Below, in pieces: positions 1 through 8,623 of a DNA stretch of 21,870 nt (position 1 is its first letter; every line of letters begins with the position of its first letter). A model generated the notes under the pieces. That model saw only the letters and a list, made by a program, of their open reading frames with translations. It searched no databases and had not been told where the DNA came from. The position numbers and the translations under genes are program-made. This stretch comes from an uncultured Clostridia bacterium (GTDB taxonomy: Bacteria; Bacillota; Clostridia; Christensenellales; UBA1242), in assembly GCA_944381255.1 (NCBI GenBank), contig CALWKL010000090.1, positions 1 through 21,870 of the forward strand, given 5' to 3'.

Positions 1-524
<524 letters not shown>

Positions 525-791
525 GTATACGTCGTTTGCTATTTGCGTTCTGGCTTTACCTTATAAAATATATAAGATATAGCTTAGCATTTGTTTTGAT
601 TATCTTTGTTAAAAAACTAGCGTAAACTTGTAATTCGTGAAAAATTGCATATTACACTATTTTCGTAGAATATGTATTATTGTCAATAATACTATATCAA
701 TTATTCAGTTGTCAAAGTACACACTGGCAACCTTTCGGCTGCGTACCAATCGCTTTGGTAAATCTTATCAATCTCCCTCGCTGAATGGTAC
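525..791 (-). other. 23S rRNA precursor leader
   Basis: About 265 nt separate the promoter from the mature 23S rRNA. The segment reading CTTTGACAACTGAATAA on the minus strand (around 698-716) resembles the motif usually found in the 16S-23S spacer of Firmicutes. That suggests this leader descends from an ordinary rrn spacer. Two neat hairpins lie near the 5' end: TACCAA/TTGGTA with a 5-nt loop, and GCAGCC-GAAA-GGTTGC with a GNRA-type tetraloop. The rest is AT-rich. No tRNA cloverleaf and no 16S 3' end (no anti-SD sequence) was found. Confidence 0.6.
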
Positions 792-797
792 TTGCAG

Positions 798-826
798 AGT
801 ATACCAGTAAAGGAGCATTTAGTCAA
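798..826 (-). promoter_or_regulatory. Sigma-A promoter for the 23S rRNA gene, with A/T-rich UP-like element
   Basis: On the minus strand the -35 is TTGACT (821-826), the spacer is 17 bp, and the -10 is TATACT (798-803) preceded by TGG, an extended -10. The bases upstream of the -35 (about 830-885) are long A and T runs, as in rRNA UP elements. The start point should be near 791. The near-consensus boxes and their position 270 nt before the 23S 5' end argue that 23S is transcribed from here without a 16S gene. Confidence 0.8.
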
Positions 827-950
827 CTACTTTTTTTGAAAAAATCAGAAAAAACGCTAAATTTTTTGCTTTTTTTGCAGTTTTTTAGGCACTCTACCGT
901 GTGTGTCCACGCTATTTATGTGAAATTCGTATAATTTATTAAAAAATAAA

Positions 951-984
951 AGAAGTTATCCCACAATTTAGTTAGATAACTTCT
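951..984 (-). terminator. Intrinsic terminator after the transglutaminase-like lipoprotein gene
   Basis: A perfect 10-bp stem (AGAAGTTATC with GATAACTTCT) has a 14-nt loop and is followed on the minus strand by a T-rich tail. It closes the two-gene unit at 1017-4210 and insulates it from the 23S rRNA promoter. Confidence 0.85.
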
Positions 985-1016
985 CAAAAAACACTAAACC
1001 TATTTAACTAAACAAG

Positions 1017-3221
1017 TCAATAAGTAGAGTAATAAACAAGGAAAATCACATAAGGTTTTATACCTTCATCATCAATTCTCATACTATAAATATTAGCTCG
1101 AACTGTACCTTTATTAAATACAGCGCAAGTATTGACATAATTGTAATCAGCAAAATCGTCCAAGTCTATAATAAACTCTACACTACTAAAAGTTGATTTA
1201 GCAAAGTTAGCAATCTCAGACAATTCGCTAGCACTTGAAATGACATAATCTGATGAGCCATCATAAGTACTATTAGCATAAAAACTAAATTCTGTATTGG
1301 CTACATCGGTACAAGGATAAACTTCTCTGTGATGTAAAACAGTAGACATCCATTCATCTGTTTTTAAAAAACTCATATGAGTCAGATATTCTGTACTAAT
1401 ATTATCGGTAAAGTCATTTTGTGTTGCATCAACGGCATACCACTCACCGATTCCATCATTACCTACCAAATCAAGTTTTACCTTGTTCCATGCATGGTCT
1501 ACTTCGGTCTGACTGCTACTACCAGTATAACTGCCAATACCGATAACTTTGTAACATTCAATATCTTCTATACCACAAAGGAGAGCGAAAGTTTTGCTAA
1601 TTCCATCACAGACAACTTGTCCTCCATCAAAAAGCATACCTTCAATATAGAATGAACGATAATTTGAAATTGACTCAGCGCGCAAGCCTGCAGCAATTTC
1701 TGCATCAATATCAATTACTGTATGGTCATAGTGAGCAGTATAACATACCCATTCGTAAATTGCGACAGTTTTCTCATAATCAGACATATCATCTGATACT
1801 ATATCACGCAAAACATCTTTTGCAGCTTCATAAGCCACTTCTGCAGGGCTATCTCCTCCAGGGAAAATAGGCCTATAGCCATTCTGCACTACATAATAAA
1901 GTTGCTCAGAATTGTAAACTAAGAATGTTTTCTCTCTGTTTTCTATAGCAAAATCATTATAAGAATCATCTCGAGGGGTGTCAGTATAATTTTTTGGCTG
2001 TACACCAAGATATTGCGCAGAAGATTTATCAGTTGTCTTGGTTGGATACATAGGATTTACATAATTAATTCTTAAAGAATATGCACCTGACCCTAGAGGT
2101 GTAATGGCGTACTGCAAATGTCTAATTTCATTATAAGATTGAATCGCCGATTGAAAAATATTTTTTAACGAATTATCCGTGATTTTGTAATTAATATAAC
2201 ATTGTATCTCATTAATACGATAAAATATCGTATACCATACTATTGTCTGCAATTCATCATAATTATCCGCAACCAAATCAAAAGTATCACCTAAAAAGTC
2301 ATACTTAACTGCCTGAAAATCATTTTTTGTGCCAGTACCAAATATAGAAGCCATATCAGTATAAGGAGACTCGGTATACCCACTATTTTCAGCCCCAACA
2401 GCGCCGACGCAAGCAAAAATTGCCTCACCAGCATTCAAAGTCAAGCCCTTACTAGATAAGTTAAAAGACTGAGTATCTACATTTACATTATTAGGTACAG
2501 TATAGGTCTCGCCATTTAAAATGCTAAGACTATAGCTCTCTGCCTCAGGAATTGTTGGCCAAGAGCAAATTATTGAGCCAGACACTTTGCTAAGAGTAAT
2601 GCCTTTTGGGGTATCCAAAGTAACATCCATCATAAAATCAACAGAGTTGCTTAATTCTGAAGGAGCATAAATATGAGATTGGGAATTTGAATAAGCAAAA
2701 ACGAAAGCTTGATAGCTCCCTGATTCGTTTGTAGCCCCATATAGATTATATGATCTTCCGTTAGTTGCAAAATATTGCTCTGAGTTATTATCAAGGTTCA
2801 CTAATTTTATGCAATAATAATCTGCATTTGCTACAGTGTCCCAAGAGCAAATATAACTATTGGTAGAAATATCTACCTTAAAATTCTGTGGAGTATCGAG
2901 TATTTTATCCCCTACAGCTACAGTCAGCATATCTGAATATCCAGAATTACTCAAAAAACTATTAGAAGTAATCGCCCTTACTCGCACTTCTTTTATTGTA
3001 CGACTCTTTTGAATAAGTGGCGCTAAATTGTAATTATTGTCGGTAGTAAAATAACTTGTGCCATTAACATTTACCTCATATTCTGTTGCATTGGTAACCC
3101 AATTCCAAGAAACAAGGCACCCATTCACAGATACAACGGGAGCCTTGATACTACAACCAGAGAACATAATCGCAACGAGCATAATGCACAAGGCAGGTAA
3201 AATTTTTGTAACTATTTTCAT
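1017..3221 (-). CDS. Secreted lipoprotein with Fn3-like repeats and a transglutaminase-like domain
   Basis: This 734-aa protein starts with a lipoprotein signal: a basic N-terminus, a hydrophobic core and the lipobox F-S-G-C, with Cys23 as the lipidated residue. It should therefore sit on the outer face of the membrane. Residues ~26-300 hold three fibronectin III-like repeats, each with a conserved W (W39, W127, W221) and an A-x-x-Y pattern. A central region without a recognised family follows. Residues ~465-625 form a transglutaminase-like domain with a plausible triad of Cys538 (V-V-C-D-G), His576 (D-H-A-W-N) and Asp598 (A-V-D-A-T). Family members cross-link, hydrolyse or deamidate peptides; the substrate here is unknown. 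The SD GAGG lies 5 nt before the ATG, only 20 nt after the upstream membrane-protein gene, so the two are probably co-transcribed. The domain call is firm; the cellular role is open. Confidence 0.85.
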   Translation of the reverse strand: MKIVTKILPALCIMLVAIMFSGCSIKAPVVSVNGCLVSWNWVTNATEYEVNVNGTSYFTTDNNYNLAPLIQKSRTIKEVRVRAITSNSFLSNSGYSDMLTVAVGDKILDTPQNFKVDISTNSYICSWDTVANADYYCIKLVNLDNNSEQYFATNGRSYNLYGATNESGSYQAFVFAYSNSQSHIYAPSELSNSVDFMMDVTLDTPKGITLSKVSGSIICSWPTIPEAESYSLSILNGETYTVPNNVNVDTQSFNLSSKGLTLNAGEAIFACVGAVGAENSGYTESPYTDMASIFGTGTKNDFQAVKYDFLGDTFDLVADNYDELQTIVWYTIFYRINEIQCYINYKITDNSLKNIFQSAIQSYNEIRHLQYAITPLGSGAYSLRINYVNPMYPTKTTDKSSAQYLGVQPKNYTDTPRDDSYNDFAIENREKTFLVYNSEQLYYVVQNGYRPIFPGGDSPAEVAYEAAKDVLRDIVSDDMSDYEKTVAIYEWVCYTAHYDHTVIDIDAEIAAGLRAESISNYRSFYIEGMLFDGGQVVCDGISKTFALLCGIEDIECYKVIGIGSYTGSSSQTEVDHAWNKVKLDLVGNDGIGEWYAVDATQNDFTDNISTEYLTHMSFLKTDEWMSTVLHHREVYPCTDVANTEFSFYANSTYDGSSDYVISSASELSEIANFAKSTFSSVEFIIDLDDFADYNYVNTCAVFNKGTVRANIYSMRIDDEGIKPYVIFLVYYSTY

Positions 3222-3241
3222 TTATTCCTCTGCTCAATTGT

Positions 3242-4210
3242 TTATTTAATTTCATCAAATTCTACAATAAAATTGAGTCGCATTGAGTAGTTTACCCATT
3301 TATTTGACTCTTCTGGAGATGGAATATCGATTGAAAAACCAGATATAACCTCTACCTCTTCATCAGAATCAGGCATACGACCATTAGTGCCCACGTAATA
3401 TAGCATACCTTCAGACATACGCCAATTATCTTGAGAATAGTAATAAGTAAATTGTAGTGAAGAAAGGTCTACTAAGCCATTCGCTACTGCCCTTTCAAGA
3501 TCGCTATCAGGTAGTACTTCTACAGCGATGTAAAAACGAACTTCTACATCTTGACCTGTACGATTCTTAACTAAAATTGGCAAGTCAATTTTTTGCCCAA
3601 GAATATAGTTATTGATGTAAGCGGGAACTTTGGTAGTGTCTGTAATAACAAATTTGCCCGCATCAAAAAAATTCTCATTTTTATTATTAATAGCCATGAC
3701 AGCCACGGCAGCACCAGTACCGATAGTTGCTAAAATTGCAAAAACGATTACAATAGTCAACACCAATCTCTTGGTCTTACGAGCGGCCGCTCCAAAAGAA
3801 GCTATCCTATTTGAACCAGCACGGTCTCGTAAATCTCTAACCTTTTTGAACGGGAAACCAAAATACCTGTGCCCAACTTTTGCTGTATACATACGGCGAA
3901 CTTTACTTAACGCACGCGCTTCACTAGTAATAGATGATTTTGAATATCTCTTGGTAGTTTTCTTAATCAAATAGTTTTGATTTGCTATACGCTCCAAGTA
4001 ATCTACTTCATATTTATTTAACGGACCAGAACCACTAGCTTCTTCCGGAGGCATATTTGTCGGTGTGAACTTGGCTACTGACATAGCGCTTCTGCCTTTG
4101 CCTTCGTTGCCTACATTTGGTCTCATCTCATTATGATTCCAAGAATTTTGCGATGGTGTACCATTTTGGTTTTGATTTTCAAAAGAATCATTGCCACCAA
4201 AGTTTTCCAC
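3242..4210 (-). CDS. Single-pass membrane protein of unknown family
   Basis: This 322-aa protein starts with GTG behind the SD GGAGG (8-nt spacing). Residues 1-65 are rich in N, Q, G and P and look disordered. Residues 65-148 are strongly basic. One membrane segment spans ~149-173 (L-V-L-T-I-V-I-V-F). The remaining ~150 residues look like a beta-rich extracytoplasmic domain. The positive-inside rule puts the N-terminus in the cytoplasm. I do not recognise a family. The gene lies directly upstream of the transglutaminase-like lipoprotein, so a joint role at the cell surface is likely, but that is inference from gene order only. Confidence 0.75.
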   Translation of the reverse strand: MENFGGNDSFENQNQNGTPSQNSWNHNEMRPNVGNEGKGRSAMSVAKFTPTNMPPEEASGSGPLNKYEVDYLERIANQNYLIKKTTKRYSKSSITSEARALSKVRRMYTAKVGHRYFGFPFKKVRDLRDRAGSNRIASFGAAARKTKRLVLTIVIVFAILATIGTGAAVAVMAINNKNENFFDAGKFVITDTTKVPAYINNYILGQKIDLPILVKNRTGQDVEVRFYIAVEVLPDSDLERAVANGLVDLSSLQFTYYYSQDNWRMSEGMLYYVGTNGRMPDSDEEVEVISGFSIDIPSPEESNKWVNYSMRLNFIVEFDEIK

Positions 4211-4268
4211 TACCTACACCTCCATATATTTATTTTATTTCTTTATAGATATAATATACTTTTATTTT

Positions 4269-4297
4269 ACTATAAAAACTATAAAAAAGATAGTAAA
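4269..4297 (-). promoter_or_regulatory. Likely promoter of the membrane protein / lipoprotein unit
   Basis: Minus-strand -35 TTTACT (4292-4297), 17-bp spacer and -10 TATAGT (4269-4274). The segment is extremely AT-rich and a second TATAGT occurs nearby, so chance matches are possible. It lies between the tuf terminator and the GTG start at 4210, where a promoter would be needed. Confidence 0.45.
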
Positions 4298-4340
4298 ATT
4301 AAGTACTTATTAAAAATTTTTTTAAATATAAAAAAGAAAA

Positions 4341-4354
4341 AGGGCAAAAGCCCT
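4341..4354 (-). terminator. Intrinsic terminator of the str operon (after tuf)
   Basis: The compact hairpin AGGGC-TTTT-GCCCT on the minus strand is followed by a T-rich tail (TTTTTC, then TTTTTT). It lies about 20 nt after the tuf stop codon. Confidence 0.85.
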
Positions 4355-4375
4355 CTTCCCTTTAATTTTTACAAA

Positions 4376-5587
4376 TTACTCATTAATTTTTGATACAACA
4401 CCACTACCTACAGTACGGCCACCCTCACGAATAGCGAAGCGAAGACCCTCTTCGATAGCGATAGGAGTAATCAACTCAACATCCATCTCTACATTGTCAC
4501 CTGGCATTACCATCTCAACACCCTCAGGGAGTTTAATAGTACCAGTAACATCGGTAGTACGGAAGTAGAACTGTGGACGATATCCAGAAATGAATGGAGT
4601 AGAACGACCACCCTCTTCTTTCTTCAAGATATAAACACTAGCTCTAAACTTTGTGTGTGGAGTGATTGACTTAGGAGCAGCCAATACTTGACCACGTTGA
4701 ATGTCCTTACGCTCGATACCACGAAGCAATAGACCAATGTTGTCACCAGCTTGTGCTTGGTCAAGCAACTTCTTGAACATCTCTACACCAGTAATGACAG
4801 TAGTCTTGGTAGCACCCATACCTACGATCTCTACAGTGTCACCGTTCTTAACTACACCACGCTCAACACGACCGGTAGCAACAGTACCACGACCAGTAAT
4901 TGTGAATACGTCCTCAACAGGCATCAAGAATGGCTTGTCAACAGCACGTACAGGGTCCTTGAAGTAATTGTCACAAGCATCCATTAACTCGAATATACAC
5001 TTGCACTCTGGTCCATCAACATTACCAGCAGTTGCTGCATCTAGGGCAGGCTTAGCACTACCGAAGATAATAGGAGTCTCATCACCTGGGAAACCATACT
5101 CGTTAAGTAGGTCACGAATCTCCATCTCTACCAACTCTAGCATGTCAGCACGGTCAGCCTCTGGGATAAGGTCTACCTTGTTTACGAATACGATAATAGC
5201 AGGCACACCTACCTGACGAGCAAGCAAAATGTGCTCACGAGTCTGAGGCATAACACCAGCGTTAGCTGCTACAACTAGGATAGCACCATCCATCTGTGCA
5301 GCACCAGTAATCATGTTCTTTACATAGTCAGCGTGGCCTGGGCAGTCTACGTGTGCGTAGTGACGCTTATCAGTCTGGTACTCTACGTGAGTAGAGTTAA
5401 TTGTAATACCACGAGCGCGCTCCTCTGGAGTCATATCAATAGAAGCGTAGTCTCTAGCCTCAGCTAGACCTTTCTTTGCCAAAACTGTTGTAATAGCAGC
5501 AGTTAAGGTTGTTTTACCATGGTCAACGTGACCAATGGTACCCAAGTTAAAGTGGGGTTTTGTTCTTTCAAATTTAGCTTTTGCCAT
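4376..5587 (-). CDS. tuf: Elongation factor Tu
   Basis: EF-Tu is the GTPase that carries aminoacyl-tRNA to the ribosomal A site. The 403-aa product has G1 G-H-V-D-H-G-K-T (19-26), the R-G-I-T-I switch I end (59-63), D-C-P-G-H (81-85) and N-K-V-D (136-139). All three domains are present, with the conserved C-terminal R-E-G-G-R-T-V-G. Several usually fixed spots differ. The segment after strand VV reads A-A-N-A-G-V-M-P-Q-T where nearly all bacteria have A-x-D-G-P-M-P-Q-T. The G5 region is S-A-K-P-A-L rather than S-A-L-K-A-L, followed by a lengthened loop (~183-197) containing two cysteines. The nearest SD, AAGGAG, lies about 14 nt before the ATG, which is unusually far for so highly expressed a gene. 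It is the last gene of the str operon, 28 nt after fusA. Confidence 0.98.
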   Translation of the reverse strand: MAKAKFERTKPHFNLGTIGHVDHGKTTLTAAITTVLAKKGLAEARDYASIDMTPEERARGITINSTHVEYQTDKRHYAHVDCPGHADYVKNMITGAAQMDGAILVVAANAGVMPQTREHILLARQVGVPAIIVFVNKVDLIPEADRADMLELVEMEIRDLLNEYGFPGDETPIIFGSAKPALDAATAGNVDGPECKCIFELMDACDNYFKDPVRAVDKPFLMPVEDVFTITGRGTVATGRVERGVVKNGDTVEIVGMGATKTTVITGVEMFKKLLDQAQAGDNIGLLLRGIERKDIQRGQVLAAPKSITPHTKFRASVYILKKEEGGRSTPFISGYRPQFYFRTTDVTGTIKLPEGVEMVMPGDNVEMDVELITPIAIEEGLRFAIREGGRTVGSGVVSKINE

Positions 5588-5615
5588 AATCTTTCTTAAT
5601 TCTCCTTAAAAATTT

Positions 5616-7691
5616 TTAGTTACCAGCATTTCTCTGTCCAATAATCTTGTCAGCGACATACTTTGGAACTTCAGAGTAGCACTCCAAGTCCATAGTAAAG
5701 ATACCACGACCCTGAGTAATGCTACGCAAGTCAGTGGCATAACCGAACATTTCGGCCAGAGGAACCAGGGCGTTGATAGTCTGTTGACCATCTTCACTCT
5801 GCATTTCTCTCAACTGTCCTCTACGACGGTTAATATCACCCATTACATCGCCCAAATATTCTTCTGGAACGATGACTTGCACCTTCATTATAGGCTCTAG
5901 GATTACTGGATTAGCATTCTTCGCTGCCTCTTTAAAGGCCATACTACCAGCAATCTTAAACGCCATCTCACTAGAGTCTACATCGTGGAAACTACCATCT
6001 ACTAGGGTTACTCTAAAGTCTACCATTTCGTAACCAGCCAAGACACCATTTTGTCTTGCTTCTTCAATACCATCATTGATAGGTTGGATAAATTCTTTTG
6101 GAATTGCACCACCCACGATTTTGTTAACGAACTCGTATCCAGAGCCAGGCTCTAGAGGTTCCATTTCAATTACACAGTGACCGTATTGACCTTTACCACC
6201 AGACTGACGTACATACTTACCCTCTTGACGAGTGCTAGACTTAATTGTCTCTTTGTACGCAACCTGAGGTTTACCAATATTTGCATCAATATTAAATTCA
6301 CGCTTCAAGCGGTCACAATAAATATCTAGATGCAACTCACCCATACCGGCGATGATTGTCTGACCTGTCTCTTGATCTGTATAAGTCTTAAAGCTTGGGT
6401 CTTCTTCAACGAACTTTAATAGTGCAGCCACGAGTTTTTCCTGACCTGCTTTTGTCTTAGGTTCAATAGCAATCTTAATAACAGGGTCTGGGAAGTTAAT
6501 ACTCTCTAACACTATAGGGTGATTTTCATCACACAAAGTATCACCAGTTGTAGTATCTTTTAGACCAACAATAGCGGCGATATCTCCTGTGCGAACCTCA
6601 TCAATTTCTGTACGCTCATTAGAGTGCATACGAATCAAACGAGCTACACGCTCCTTCTTACCCTTGGTAGAGTTGTAAACATAACTACCGCTTTCTAGTT
6701 TACCACTGTATACACGGAAGTAAGTCAACCTACCATATGGGTCGGTTACTACCTTAAATGCCAATGCGCTGAATGGCTCATCATCGCTTGGGTGACGCTC
6801 CCCTTCCTCTCCATTTGGTAATACACCTTTAATAGAAGGAATATCAACTGGACTAGGAAGATAATCAACGATTGCATCAAGTAATTTTTGAATACCTTTG
6901 TTTTTATAACTTGTACCACAAAGTACAGGGTTCATACGAAGACTTAATGCACCCTTCCGAATACCTTTCTTAAGGTCTTCTTCGGTAAACTCCTCACCTG
7001 CGAAATATTTTTCAAGCAAGTCATCATCCATTTCGGCAACGTGTTCTACAAGTTCCGCATGATACTTTTTAGCTTGCTCAGCATATTCAGCAGGAATATC
7101 AATAACGCTAAAGTCTTTTCCTTCTTCGTCATTATAAATAACTGCTTTCATAGTTACCAAGTCAATGATACCTTTAAACTCCTCAGCATGTCCAATTGGC
7201 AATTGAATTGGAACGGCATTAGAATGCAAACGATCTTTCATCATTTGTACTACTCTAAAGAAGTCTGCTCCATTCATATCCATCTTATTCACATATGCGA
7301 TACGAGGAACGCCATACTTTTGAGCTTGTTTCCAAACTGTCTCACTCTGTGGCTGAACACCACCACGAGCACAAAATACTGCTACAGCACCATCTAAAAC
7401 TTTTAAACTACGCTCTACTTCAATAGTAAAATCTACGTGACCTGGTGTATCAATAATGTTAATTTGGTGATTCAGCCAGTAAGTAGTTGTTGCAGCACTA
7501 GTGATAGTAATACCACGCTCGCGCTCTTGAACCATCCAGTCCATAGTAGCTTGACCCTCGTGTACCTCACCAATCTTATGTGTAATACCAGTAAAGTATA
7601 GGATACGCTCGGTAGTAGTAGTTTTACCAGCATCGATATGAGCCATAATACCTATATTACGAACTTTTTCCAATGATGTAGTTCTTGCCAT
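5616..7691 (-). CDS. fusA: Elongation factor G
   Basis: EF-G is the GTPase that drives translocation and, with RRF, ribosome recycling. The product is 691 aa, normal for the family. It shows A-H-I-D-A-G-K-T (17-24), the R-E-R-G-I-T-I switch I segment, D-T-P-G-H and N-K-M-D, followed by domains II to V including G-K-G-Q-Y-G-H and the C-terminal T-Q-G-R-G block. The start matches the conserved N-terminus of the family, but the SD (AAAGGAG, just after the rpsG stop) is 17 nt upstream of the ATG, well beyond the usual 5-9 nt. It lies 27 nt after rpsG and 28 nt before tuf, the classic str order. Confidence 0.98.
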   Translation of the reverse strand: MARTTSLEKVRNIGIMAHIDAGKTTTTERILYFTGITHKIGEVHEGQATMDWMVQERERGITITSAATTTYWLNHQINIIDTPGHVDFTIEVERSLKVLDGAVAVFCARGGVQPQSETVWKQAQKYGVPRIAYVNKMDMNGADFFRVVQMMKDRLHSNAVPIQLPIGHAEEFKGIIDLVTMKAVIYNDEEGKDFSVIDIPAEYAEQAKKYHAELVEHVAEMDDDLLEKYFAGEEFTEEDLKKGIRKGALSLRMNPVLCGTSYKNKGIQKLLDAIVDYLPSPVDIPSIKGVLPNGEEGERHPSDDEPFSALAFKVVTDPYGRLTYFRVYSGKLESGSYVYNSTKGKKERVARLIRMHSNERTEIDEVRTGDIAAIVGLKDTTTGDTLCDENHPIVLESINFPDPVIKIAIEPKTKAGQEKLVAALLKFVEEDPSFKTYTDQETGQTIIAGMGELHLDIYCDRLKREFNIDANIGKPQVAYKETIKSSTRQEGKYVRQSGGKGQYGHCVIEMEPLEPGSGYEFVNKIVGGAIPKEFIQPINDGIEEARQNGVLAGYEMVDFRVTLVDGSFHDVDSSEMAFKIAGSMAFKEAAKNANPVILEPIMKVQVIVPEEYLGDVMGDINRRRGQLREMQSEDGQQTINALVPLAEMFGYATDLRSITQGRGIFTMDLECYSEVPKYVADKIIGQRNAGN

Positions 7692-7718
7692 AATATACTT
7701 TTATTTTACTCCTTTTAT

Positions 7719-8195
7719 TTAGTTGCCCCACTTAAAGTGAGCAAATGCTCTGTTTGCCTCAGCCATACGGTGAACTTCATCTTTCTTCTTAACTGCGCCA
7801 CCAGTACCGTTGTACGCATCAAATAGTTCACCAGCAAGTCTATTCTCCATTCCACGCTCGCCACGCTTCTTAGCGAAAAGCACAACCCAACGGATTGCCA
7901 AAGTTTGGCGACGTGCAGGACGTACTTCGGTAGGTACCTGATATGTAGCACCACCAATCTTGCGAGCGCGAGTCTCTACTACTGGAGCAACATTCTCAAG
8001 AGCCTTGGTCAAAGCATCTAAGGCTGGCTCATTTGTCTTTTCAGCCAAAGTATTCATAGCGTCATAAACCAAGCGCTCTGCGATACTCAATTTACCGTCT
8101 AGCATAACTTGGTTAATAAGTTTTCTAACTACGATGCTATCATAAATTGGGTCTGGGAGAACACTACGCACTGGTGCAGAATTACGTCTTGACAT
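7719..8195 (-). CDS. rpsG: 30S ribosomal protein S7
   Basis: S7 is a primary 16S rRNA binder that nucleates assembly of the 30S head. The 158-aa product has the typical basic N-terminus M-S-R-R, the I-G-G-A-T-Y-Q-V-P-x-E-V beta-ribbon and the E-x-H-R-M-A-E-A-N-R-A-F-A-H-F end. The SD AAAGGAG lies 8 nt before the ATG. It follows rpsL by 56 nt. In many bacteria S7 represses its own operon by binding the rpsL-rpsG intercistronic RNA; I see no clear signal for this in the short gap. Confidence 0.98.
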   Translation of the reverse strand: MSRRNSAPVRSVLPDPIYDSIVVRKLINQVMLDGKLSIAERLVYDAMNTLAEKTNEPALDALTKALENVAPVVETRARKIGGATYQVPTEVRPARRQTLAIRWVVLFAKKRGERGMENRLAGELFDAYNGTGGAVKKKDEVHRMAEANRAFAHFKWGN

Positions 8196-8251
8196 ACAAT
8201 TATCTCCTTTTACTAGATTTTATTTAAATTATTAATTAAATGATATTTAAA

Positions 8252-8623
8252 TTATTTTGCTTTCTTGGTACCATATTTACTACGGCCTTGATTACGCTTT
8301 GCAGTACCTGCAGTATCCAAGACACCACGAACGATGTGATAACGCACACCGATAAGGTCTTTTACACGGCCACCACGTACTAGCACTACAGAGTGCTCTT
8401 GAAGGTTATGACCTTCGCCTGGAATGTACATAGTACTTTCACTACCGTTGCTAAGACGAACTTTGGCAATTTTACGCAATGCAGAGTTAGGCTTCTTAGG
8501 TGTAGTGGTAGTTACCGCATAGCAAACGCCACGCTTCTGTGGGCAACCTTGTAACAATGGAGATTTTGACTTTCTCTTTTGCTTTCTACGGCCACTCTTA
8601 ACCAATTGGTTTATCGTAGGCAT
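8252..8623 (-). CDS. rpsL: 30S ribosomal protein S12
   Basis: S12 sits at the decoding centre and controls accuracy. The start is ATG at 8623, behind AAGGAGG with a 6-nt spacing, giving 123 aa beginning M-P-T-I-N-Q-L. The frame stays open further upstream to a GTG at 8791, but that start has no SD and lies inside the leader. Key segments are T-P-K-K-P-N-S (41-47), G-H-N-L-Q-E-H-S (71-78) and G-G-R-V-K-D-L-I-G-V-R-Y (84-95). Lys43 and Lys88, classic streptomycin positions, are wild type. Residue 91 (codon 8351-8353, ATC) is Ile where almost all bacteria have Pro (E. coli P90 in mature numbering). First gene of the str operon. Confidence 0.98.
   Translation of the reverse strand: MPTINQLVKSGRRKQKRKSKSPLLQGCPQKRGVCYAVTTTTPKKPNSALRKIAKVRLSNGSESTMYIPGEGHNLQEHSVVLVRGGRVKDLIGVRYHIVRGVLDTAGTAKRNQGRSKYGTKKAK

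Noticed and set aside
720..790. Possible tRNA in the 23S leader (two neat hairpins)
   Set aside because: No acceptor pairing, T-loop consensus or CCA; the two stems do not fit a cloverleaf.
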